DNA from: Lentisphaerota bacterium
GTDB taxonomy: Bacteria > Verrucomicrobiota > Lentisphaeria > Victivallales > Victivallaceae
DNA length: 60,863 nucleotides
Assembly (NCBI GenBank): GCA_015061725.1
Contig: SUVX01000015.1
Span: forward strand, 1 to 60,863
Reading direction: 5' to 3'
Made by a program: the position numbers and the translations under genes. Below, one piece after another: positions 54,882 to 60,863 of the stretch; position 1 is the first letter of the stretch, and every line of letters begins with the position of its first letter. Below the pieces are notes generated by a model. That model saw nothing but the letters and a program-made list of their open reading frames with translations, ran no database searches and had not been told where the DNA came from.

Positions 54882-55826
54882 TTATATGTTTGTTTGCTCT
54901 AAGTACTGCCTGATACGACCAGCGACAAATTCGGCAAGTTTAACAGGAACTGCATTCCCAATCTGTTTATAAATACTAGTTAAATCACCGCAAAATTCCA
55001 AATCTTCCGGAAATGTTTGAATCGCTGCAACCTCACGCCAACTCAATCGCCGGCTTATTTTCCCACTGCCAAATTCCCAATGATCTTTATCTATTTTTAC
55101 CATATCCGGTGAACCGGGCCAAAGAGTAACTTGCTTAGCCATTGCCGGAACTGTATATGCAACTTCATCCCAATCACGTTTTCGGTTTCTGGACATATAC
55201 CTTGAAGAATAAGAAGCATTACAAACTTCCTCTGCTTTTGCTTCCGGCATATGCCCAATGGCTTTTCGTAATGTCATAAAACGCCCATTGGTATCTGGAA
55301 GATAAAAATCTCTGATATTCAAATCATTTCTAAAACCAACAATGATTACTCGCTCTCGGTCCTGAGGAACACCGAAATTCTTTGCGTTCAAAAGCTTATA
55401 AAAAACAGAATAACCACAACCGGCAAAATCTTCAACGATAGCTTCTATGATTTTGCCTCCTCCCATTGTAAGAAGTCCTTTGACATTTTCACCGACAAAA
55501 ACCAATGGTTTATTTTGACGAACCAATCGGACATAATGCTTATAAAGCACGTTTCTGGAATCATCAATCTTTCTCGGACCGCTAAGGCTGAATCCCTGAC
55601 AAGGGAAACCTCCCAAAATAACATCTGAAACCGGTATTGTAGAGTAGTCAACTTTTGATATATCCGCACAAACAACCTCTGCCCTGCTCCAATTCCGATA
55701 CGTTTTACAGGCATTGGCATCTAAATCATTCGCCCAAATTGTTCTGAATCCGGCACGGTCAAATCCCATATCAAGACCTCCGGCACCGCAAAATAAGCTG
55801 ACAGCCGTAAATTCTCGCATTCTCAT
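54882..55826 (-). CDS. DNA (cytosine-5) methyltransferase, HaeIII type
   Basis: 314 residues with the ten C5-methyltransferase motifs: I (SLFCGAGGLDMGFDRAGF), IV with the catalytic Cys (GGFPCQGFSLSGPR), VI (ENVKGL), VIII (DRERVIIVGFR) and IX-X (RRLSWREVAAIQTFPED, QIGNAVPV). The target-recognition region has YMSRNRKRDWDEVAYTVPA, which resembles M.HaeIII and, with the partner nuclease, suggests GGCC modification. It protects the host and is transcribed first, as restriction-modification pairs require. Confidence 0.93.
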   Translation of the reverse strand: MRMREFTAVSLFCGAGGLDMGFDRAGFRTIWANDLDANACKTYRNWSRAEVVCADISKVDYSTIPVSDVILGGFPCQGFSLSGPRKIDDSRNVLYKHYVRLVRQNKPLVFVGENVKGLLTMGGGKIIEAIVEDFAGCGYSVFYKLLNAKNFGVPQDRERVIIVGFRNDLNIRDFYLPDTNGRFMTLRKAIGHMPEAKAEEVCNASYSSRYMSRNRKRDWDEVAYTVPAMAKQVTLWPGSPDMVKIDKDHWEFGSGKISRRLSWREVAAIQTFPEDLEFCGDLTSIYKQIGNAVPVKLAEFVAGRIRQYLEQTNI

Positions 55827-55878
55827 TTTCCTCCGTTTTGTTATTCACCGGGTTCACAGAACATGTACAAGAAAAATT

Positions 55879-56979
55879 CTACACAGAGAATCTGACGTGG
55901 ATGACGTCGCCGTCCTGAACAACGTAGTCTTTGCCCTCAATGCGGAGTTTTCCGGCAGTCTGTGCCGCACTCCAGCTGCCGCAGGAAACCATGTCTTCAT
56001 AGGAAACAGTTTCCATACGGATAAAGCCGCGCTGCAAGTCGGTGTGGATCTTTCCGGCGGCTTCAGGAGCTTTGGCGCCGTTGATGACGGTCCAGGCACG
56101 GGACTCCATCGGTCCGGCGGTGAAGAAAGTAATGTAATTGAGCAGACGGTAGCCGGTCTGGATAACACGGTCAAGTCCGGAACTCTTGATTCCCAGATCT
56201 TCCATAAAGGATTTGGCTTCTTCAGGTTCAAGACGGCTCAATTCGTCTTCAAGTTTGGCACAGACGGGAATGACTTCCATTCCGCGCTCCGCGGCAAAGG
56301 CTTTCAACTTCTGATATTTGGGTTCATCTTCAATGCAGTCCAGCTGATCTTCGCCGATATTGGCGCAGACAAAAGAGGGTTTGAGTGTCAGCATTTCAAG
56401 AGAATTGACCACTTTGACAACTTTTTCGTTCTCTTTATCGTAAGTGGGAACCTTACCATCGGCAAGCTGTTTGCAGATATCCAGAATGGTCTCATATTCA
56501 AACTTGGCATCCGCATCGTTGGTGCGGGCAAGTTTGTAAGCCTTGTCACGGCGTTTTTCCATCATTTCAAGGTCGGAAAGCAAGAGTTCCGTTTCAATGG
56601 TTTCAAGGTCGTTGACGGGATCAAAATCTCCGTCAACGTGAACCACATCCCCATCGTTGAAAACACGGACAACGTGGGCAACGGCATCCACGGCACGGAT
56701 GTGTCCGAGGAACTGGTTTCCCAATCCCTGCCCCTGACTGGCCCCGCGGACAAGTCCGGCAATATCAATGAATTTCAAACTTGAGGGAACGATACGTCCG
56801 GAGTTTTCCATCTTTGCCAATACTTCCAGACGGTCATCCGGCACGGGAACGATTCCGGTGTTGGGTTCAATGGTACAGAAAGGGAAGTTCGCCGCTTCGG
56901 CACCGCCACGGCACAATGCGTTGAAAAGTGTAGATTTGCCAACGTTGGGCAATCCGACAAAACCACAGGAAAAACTCAT
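55879..56979 (-). CDS. ychF: Ribosome-binding ATPase YchF
   Basis: Universally conserved Obg-family P-loop protein (366 residues) that prefers ATP and is linked to translation and oxidative-stress control. G1 LPNVGKSTLFNAL, the TIEPNTG switch, G3 DIAGLVRGASQGQGLGN, a coiled helical insert, NIGEDQ in the NxxE (not NKxD) G4 position, and a C-terminal TGS domain ending DGDVIHVRFSV. Minus strand, upstream of the methyltransferase gene. Confidence 0.96.
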   Translation of the reverse strand: MSFSCGFVGLPNVGKSTLFNALCRGGAEAANFPFCTIEPNTGIVPVPDDRLEVLAKMENSGRIVPSSLKFIDIAGLVRGASQGQGLGNQFLGHIRAVDAVAHVVRVFNDGDVVHVDGDFDPVNDLETIETELLLSDLEMMEKRRDKAYKLARTNDADAKFEYETILDICKQLADGKVPTYDKENEKVVKVVNSLEMLTLKPSFVCANIGEDQLDCIEDEPKYQKLKAFAAERGMEVIPVCAKLEDELSRLEPEEAKSFMEDLGIKSSGLDRVIQTGYRLLNYITFFTAGPMESRAWTVINGAKAPEAAGKIHTDLQRGFIRMETVSYEDMVSCGSWSAAQTAGKLRIEGKDYVVQDGDVIHVRFSV

Positions 56980-57009
56980 TTTTTATACTCTCTTGAATAA
57001 TGAAACTCT

Positions 57010-57044
57010 TTTAATAAAAACACGGCAGGAATTTACTCCTGCCG
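57010..57044 (-). terminator. Rho-independent terminator after the TIGR04073 gene
   Basis: CGGCAGGA (57023-57030) pairs with TCCTGCCG (57037-57044) around a 6-base loop; on the minus strand it is followed by TGTTTTTATT. It separates the TIGR04073 gene from ychF. Confidence 0.85.
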
Positions 57045-57073
57045 ATGTATAGATATTCAGAAAACCGTCAAAA

Positions 57074-57526
57074 TCAGTTCTGGTCAACAACGATCGCTTC
57101 ATTGCTGTAAACGAAGTTCTGCCAGTCGTGATCAACGTCGATCACCCATGCAGGAGTCAAAATCGGACCGTAACCGCTGCCGTATCCGTTGGGATCATCC
57201 GGGCAGTTGGGCAGGGGGAACGGAAAAGTGACGATATCAACGATGCCGACACCGATACGGGCGAAAATACAGCAGACACCTTTGAGGGTACCGTAAAAAA
57301 GTCCGGCAACGCCGCCCTGTTCGTTATTGACTTCATTCCAGGCAATGGGCAGTTCAACAGGACTCAAAGCCACATTGGCAATACCGCGGGCAAGTTTCAT
57401 CACAGGCGGAAGAACGATGCTGACACGGTCAGCAGGCTTTTTCCCCTCAGCGGCAGAAACCTGAGGAACGGCACAAAATGCAAAAAGAACCAACAGCAAA
57501 AGAACAAAAGATTTTCCGAACTTCAT
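57074..57526 (-). CDS. Exosortase system-associated protein, TIGR04073-like
   Basis: 150 residues with a clear signal peptide (SFVLLLLVLFAFCAVPQVSA). The conserved core KLARGIANVALSPVELPIAWNEV is that of the TIGR04073 family, found in genomes with exosortase/PEP-CTERM systems. A Gly-rich hydrophobic segment (LFYGTLKGVCCIFARIGVGIVDI) and a Pro/Asn-rich end follow. It has its own terminator. No exosortase or PEP-CTERM protein is seen in this window, so the link is by family only. Confidence 0.82.
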   Translation of the reverse strand: MKFGKSFVLLLLVLFAFCAVPQVSAAEGKKPADRVSIVLPPVMKLARGIANVALSPVELPIAWNEVNNEQGGVAGLFYGTLKGVCCIFARIGVGIVDIVTFPFPLPNCPDDPNGYGSGYGPILTPAWVIDVDHDWQNFVYSNEAIVVDQN

Positions 57527-57729
57527 TGTTAAATATCCTTAATTATTTTTCGGGAGCATTTTCACACCCCCTTATTTTTCAGGCAAAAGCCATTGTTTTA
57601 CAATAATACACAAAGAAATATACTTACATTCCGTCAAAATTGCAAGGATAAATATCTTTTTTTTTCAGATTTATTTAAAAAAAAGTCCATTTCCCCCTTG
57701 CAAACCATTATTTTTTGCCGTTACCACGC

Positions 57730-57779
57730 CATTGCGCAATGTGTGTACAGTTGAATTACCCGCTCTGACGGAGTATATT
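57730..57779 (+). promoter_or_regulatory. argH promoter with upstream palindrome
   Basis: TTGAAT (57751-57756), a 17-base spacer and TATATT (57774-57779) lie 52 bases before argH. Nine bases upstream of the -35 is a perfect palindrome CATTGCGCAATG (57730-57741), a candidate binding site, possibly for arginine control. The rest of the 305-base gap 57527-57831 is A/T-rich and shows no gene. Confidence 0.65.
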
Positions 57780-57831
57780 ATAAAGGAAAGTTCCGTTTAA
57801 TCAATAAAACCAGAAATTAAAGGTGCATATC

Positions 57832-59202
57832 ATGGCTCTTTGGGGCGGCAGATTCAGTTCGGACACCCGTGACGAGGTGGCGCGTTATTCAGAATCAATC
57901 TCTTTTGACAAAAGACTTTACAAACATGACATCGACGGCAGCAGAGCGCACGTCAAAATGCTGGCACATGCCGGAATCATTCCGCAGGAAACTGCTGAAG
58001 CAATCCGCAGCGAACTGCTGAAAATCCGTGACAGGATCGATGCAGGAGATTTCAAATATGACATCTCCCTTGAAGATATCCACATGCACATTGAAAGCGC
58101 TTTGATCGGTATTCTCGGCGCAGAGGGTGCCAGAGTCCACTCCGGACGCAGCCGCAACGATCAGGTCGCCCTTGACCTGCGTTTGTATCTGCGCGATGAA
58201 ATTGATCTGCTCATTGAGGGACTCCGCCGTTTCCAGAAGGCTCTTGTGACGATGGCGGCGGCGAATCCCCGTGTCATCATGCCGGGCTTCACCCATCTCC
58301 AGCACGCTCAGGTGGTGCTTTTTGCCCATCATCTGCTTGCTTATGTTGAGATGTTCGACCGCGATGCGGAGCGTCTTGCCGACTGCCGCAAACGCGTCAA
58401 TGTCATGCCGCTGGGATCCGGTGCCCTTGCCGGTTCAACGCTGCCGCTTGACCGTGAACTTGTCTGCAAAGAACTCAACTTTGAACGTGTCACCCGCAAC
58501 AGTATGGACGGTGTCGCCGACAGGGATTTTGCCATTGAACTTGTGTCCGCGCTCGCCGTCTTTGCCATGCACACCTCACGTCTTTCTGAGGACCTCATCC
58601 TGTGGTGCAGTCAGGAGTTTGACTTTGTGGAATTGGATGATGCGTTCTGCACCGGTTCCAGTTTGATGCCTCAGAAAAAGAATCCGGACGTCTGCGAACT
58701 CACCCGCGGCAAAACCGCCCGTGTTTACGGTGCATTGAGCGCATTGCTCACCCTCTGCAAGGGACTGCCCTTAACCTACAACCGCGACTTGCAGGAAGAT
58801 AAAATCGCCATCTTCGATGCCGTGGATACCGCTGAACAGATCCTTGCGGTTTATCCGCCGATGATCGAAACGATGAAACTCAAAGAAGAAAACATGCGTA
58901 AAGCGGCGACAGACCCTGCGCTGATGGCGACGGACATCGCAGAAAAACTGGTGGAACTGGGAGTCCCGTTCCGTACAGCACACCACCGTGTCGGTTCATT
59001 CGTCAAATGGTGCAAAGAGAACAACCGTCTGCTCAATGAGACAACTCTTGAAGAAATGCAGATCACCATTCCCGAAGCGACAGAAGTATTCCTCACGCTC
59101 TTTGATCCCGACAACAGCGTAGCCAAGCGCAAGCTCACCGGCGGAACCGGATTCGATCCCGTTGCCGACCAAATCGCCTACTGGCAGGATAGACTCAAAT
59201 AA
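57832..59202 (+). CDS. argH: Argininosuccinate lyase
   Basis: Last step of arginine synthesis, splitting argininosuccinate to arginine and fumarate. 456 residues with the start MALWGGRFSS, SGRSRNDQVALDLRLY, the THLQHAQ catalytic His region and the fumarase/aspartase signature GSSLMPQKKNPD. The ATG at 57832 follows AAAGG by about 8 bases. It stands alone between its own promoter and terminator; argG is not in the window. Confidence 0.96.
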   Translation: MALWGGRFSSDTRDEVARYSESISFDKRLYKHDIDGSRAHVKMLAHAGIIPQETAEAIRSELLKIRDRIDAGDFKYDISLEDIHMHIESALIGILGAEGARVHSGRSRNDQVALDLRLYLRDEIDLLIEGLRRFQKALVTMAAANPRVIMPGFTHLQHAQVVLFAHHLLAYVEMFDRDAERLADCRKRVNVMPLGSGALAGSTLPLDRELVCKELNFERVTRNSMDGVADRDFAIELVSALAVFAMHTSRLSEDLILWCSQEFDFVELDDAFCTGSSLMPQKKNPDVCELTRGKTARVYGALSALLTLCKGLPLTYNRDLQEDKIAIFDAVDTAEQILAVYPPMIETMKLKEENMRKAATDPALMATDIAEKLVELGVPFRTAHHRVGSFVKWCKENNRLLNETTLEEMQITIPEATEVFLTLFDPDNSVAKRKLTGGTGFDPVADQIAYWQDRLK

Positions 59203-59220
59203 TTTTTCCAACTCATCTGT

Positions 59221-59262
59221 AAAAACCGCCTGACGTTCAAATTGGAATGTCAGGCGGTTTTT
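59221..59262 (+). terminator. Rho-independent terminator after argH
   Basis: An 18-base stem with one G-T pair (AAAAACCGCCTGACGTTC / GAATGTCAGGCGGTTTTT), loop AAATTG, with A and T runs at its ends; could act on both strands. Confidence 0.92.
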
Positions 59263-59304
59263 ATTTGGTATGCTGAAGTCAGAAAAAATATTTCCAATTG
59301 CCTC

Positions 59305-59333
59305 TTGACAAGCATGTAGGATAGTTGATAAAT
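59305..59333 (+). promoter_or_regulatory. Promoter of the GntR-type regulator
   Basis: Consensus TTGACA (59305-59310), a 17-base spacer and ATAAAT (59328-59333). The region resembles the FG-GAP gene promoter (both begin TTGACAAGCA), which may mark a common promoter class. About 100 bases of leader follow before the start codon. Confidence 0.6.
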
Positions 59334-59434
59334 TAGTATCAGTATCGTATTTCAAGACAACTGTAACAGCAGAAAAAGGCAGAAAAAATCCGGTTAAACA
59401 AAATATGTTTCAAACCTGAAGGAAATATTTTAAT

Positions 59435-60505
59435 ATGTTTAAAGCCGTTTACCACAAATTGAGCAGAGAATTGGAAACATATTTTTCCAACGGAAACTTC
59501 AGAGGACGTCTGCCCGGTGTACTGCCATTGTGCCGGCACTTCAAAACATCCAAAAACACGATGAGCAAAGCACTGCATATTCTGCAAAAAAGAGGGATCA
59601 TCCGCATAGAAGGGACACGTGGAATGTTTTTCAACGGCGGTTCTCATTATCAGGTCAGATACAAGGTCATCGGTATATGCGGACTTATTTTACAGGAAAA
59701 ACTCATTCAACTGCTCAATGAAAAATTCAGACATACCGGTTTTACCCTGGTGGGACTGGACATACCGTATTCAATCAACACAAAACTGCTCAATAACTGG
59801 TTTCTTCAAATGCCCATTGACGGTATCATCCTGCTGAACAGTGCTTCAACGCCGGAACTGCTTGACTTTTTTTACGAAAATAATATTCCTGTGATCGGCA
59901 GCACGCTGCCCGGCTACGAACATATACGCGGTTATGAACCGGACCATTATCAGACATATTCCAGAATACTGAAAATTTTGAAACAAAAGGGACACAAACG
60001 AATTGCTCTGGCAAGATTCAAAACGCAAAAAAATTTTGAATTTTATTTTGAACTCATCATAAAAGCATTCAAAGATGTCCTGCAGGATGATTTTGACGAA
60101 TCCCTGATCTATGCTCCCGAAGAATATGAAAAATATCTTGCTCACTGTCCCAAAGATGATTCTTTCAGCAGATTCGGACAGGAATCCTGCAGATATTTCC
60201 TCTCTCTCCCGGAGCCGCCGACTGCAATCATTGCGGAACAGCCGATTCTTTTCCACATAAAAGCAACCGCAGAAAAAGAATTCCAACTTAAGCTCCCGGA
60301 AAATCTTTCTTTGTTTTCAATACAATATTACTTTCAAAGAGATCCTTTTTACGCGACCGCACTTGTCAGAGATGATGTTGCCGCAGCAAGTGCTGTCAGT
60401 AAAATGATCGATATGCTCAACGGCAAAGACGTTGTTCCGCAACATGTTTTTGTACCGATGACATTCAAAGACGGACAAAGTATCGCTGAATACAGACACA
60501 AATAA
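59435..60505 (+). CDS. GntR-type regulator with LacI-like sensor domain
   Basis: 356 residues. The N-terminal winged helix is GntR-like (LSRELETYFSNGNFRGRLPGVLPLCRHFKTSKNTMSKALHILQKRGII...GTRGMFF). The rest is a periplasmic-binding-protein/LacI-type sensor (KVIGICGLILQEKL, DGIILLNSAS, HKRIALARF). Such GntR-LacI hybrids control carbohydrate loci. It is followed after 49 bases by a prepilin-like gene, as the LacI regulator near 26 kb also heads a unit with one. The effector sugar is unknown. Confidence 0.85.
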   Translation: MFKAVYHKLSRELETYFSNGNFRGRLPGVLPLCRHFKTSKNTMSKALHILQKRGIIRIEGTRGMFFNGGSHYQVRYKVIGICGLILQEKLIQLLNEKFRHTGFTLVGLDIPYSINTKLLNNWFLQMPIDGIILLNSASTPELLDFFYENNIPVIGSTLPGYEHIRGYEPDHYQTYSRILKILKQKGHKRIALARFKTQKNFEFYFELIIKAFKDVLQDDFDESLIYAPEEYEKYLAHCPKDDSFSRFGQESCRYFLSLPEPPTAIIAEQPILFHIKATAEKEFQLKLPENLSLFSIQYYFQRDPFYATALVRDDVAAASAVSKMIDMLNGKDVVPQHVFVPMTFKDGQSIAEYRHK

Positions 60506-60518
60506 AATCATATTAACC

Positions 60519-60537
60519 TGCCGGAGCTGTTCCGGCA
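60519..60537 (+). other. Hairpin between regulator and prepilin gene
   Basis: TGCCGGA / TCCGGCA with a 5-base loop, 17 bases before the prepilin start and without a T run. It could protect an mRNA end, pause transcription or mask the ribosome site; no more can be said. Confidence 0.5.
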
Positions 60538-60554
60538 ACAGAAAGGAGTGCGTC

Positions 60555-60863
60555 ATGCAAAAAACTCAAACAATCATTGGAAACATTACAACGCAACAAT
60601 CAACAAAAAAAATGTTCACGCTGATTGAACTGCTGGTGAGTGCTGCTTGTCAAACAGGTGTTTTGTATAACCGCTGCGGCATGCTGTTGTCAAAAGGCGG
60701 CGCATTGGTACGGAAAAGTACGGAAGAGTACGGAAGGGTACGGAGTCAGGCGCCGCAGAATACGGCTGGTTTCGCCCAACAACAAAATACCCCGCTTTTT
60801 TTGAAAGAAAAGGGGAGCGCGAGGGGAAAAGAAAACTTTTTTTCCCGTGAAAAAAAGTTGTCT
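60555..60863 (+). CDS. Prepilin-like protein, partial, with repeat-derived insert
   Basis: The frame is open for 103 codons from ATG 60555 (AAGGAG 6 bases before) to the window end. After 20 residues it has the prepilin motif MFTLIELLV, using the same codons (TTCACGCTGATTGAACT) as the prepilin gene near 24 kb, but instead of the hydrophobic helix it continues SAACQTGVLYNRCGMLLSK, then a 10-bp tandem array, then copy 3 of the palindromic element, all in frame. The expected helix is therefore displaced; a second cleavage motif may follow beyond the window. A functional gene, a leader cassette or a pseudogene are all possible. Confidence 0.65.
   Translation, partial: MQKTQTIIGNITTQQSTKKMFTLIELLVSAACQTGVLYNRCGMLLSKGGALVRKSTEEYGRVRSQAPQNTAGFAQQQNTPLFLKEKGSARGKENFFSREKKLS
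60708..60747 (+). repeat. 10-bp tandem array inside the prepilin-like frame
   Basis: Four units: GTACGGAAAA, GTACGGAAGA, GTACGGAAGG, GTACGGAGTC. Ten is not a multiple of three, so gain or loss of one unit would shift the reading frame. Confidence 0.85.
60780..60863 (-). repeat. Dispersed palindromic element, copy 3 (partial)
   Basis: Reverse complement of the right two thirds of copy 2: CAACAAAATACCCCGCT, then a T/A-rich segment, then the hairpin with loop CCCGTG (60844-60849) between seven T and seven A. Arms visible to the window end pair except for one mismatch. It lies in frame within the prepilin-like gene. Confidence 0.82.

Noticed and set aside
1..60863. The window as a plasmid or prophage
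   Set aside because: Housekeeping genes dominate (dnaG, mnmE, ychF, aroB, argH); no replication, integrase, terminase or capsid genes are seen and the ends do not overlap.

Overview
The window reads as a contig from a Lentisphaerota bacterium of the Victivallis type. The pointers are prepilin-like proteins with an H-x9-DG C-terminus, a DUF4838 glycosidase with LacI and GntR regulators, a TIGR04073 (exosortase-associated) protein, GTP-dependent PEP carboxykinase, a sodium-pumping oxaloacetate decarboxylase and LPS-heptose/MEP isoprenoid genes. This placement is inferred from gene content. No rRNA, tRNA, CRISPR array or transposase is visible.

Layout. 0.1-12 kb is mostly minus strand: an FG-GAP protein, uup-mnmE-oxidoreductase, then birA-oadG-oadA-oadB closed by a terminator, and an ABC-2 permease with a secreted protein. 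12.2-18.2 kb is plus strand: purN-like, aroB, dprA, a TPR/DUF4037 pair and two tandem YbjN-like genes. 18.3-26.5 kb is minus: pckG, then a LacI-regulator, phosphatase, prepilin and DUF4838 carbohydrate locus with a palindromic operator lying on its own promoter. 26.7-41.7 kb is a long plus-strand run: zinc/manganese ABC importer, TPR lipoprotein, dnaG, ubiB-like, POTRA protein, purD, sugar dehydrogenase, ispE, gmhB, BASS transporter and an orphan histidine kinase. 42-45 kb holds two minus-strand ion-coupled transporters. 45-51 kb is plus: zinc-ribbon protein, esterase, metY, ung, a double-Rid protein and a kinase-like/ankyrin/thioredoxin fusion. 51.3-57.5 kb is minus: metallophosphoesterase, MGH1-like glycosidase, an A/T-rich HaeIII-type restriction-modification pair, ychF and a TIGR04073 protein. 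57.8-60.9 kb is plus: argH, a GntR-type regulator and a prepilin-like gene running off the end.

Metabolically, birA, oadGAB and pckG suit a fermenter that handles oxaloacetate with PEPCK and makes a sodium gradient. Sodium-linked transporters (NSS, BASS, possibly CPA2) could spend that gradient.

The strongest unexplained structure is a dispersed element of about 115 bp built on a 24-25 bp perfect hairpin. Two copies follow stop codons and show compensatory arm changes. A third is read in frame inside the last prepilin-like gene, beside a 10-bp tandem array. Together with the hairpin-rich leader of the other prepilin gene, this suggests that prepilin leaders in this genome are sites where repeats accumulate.
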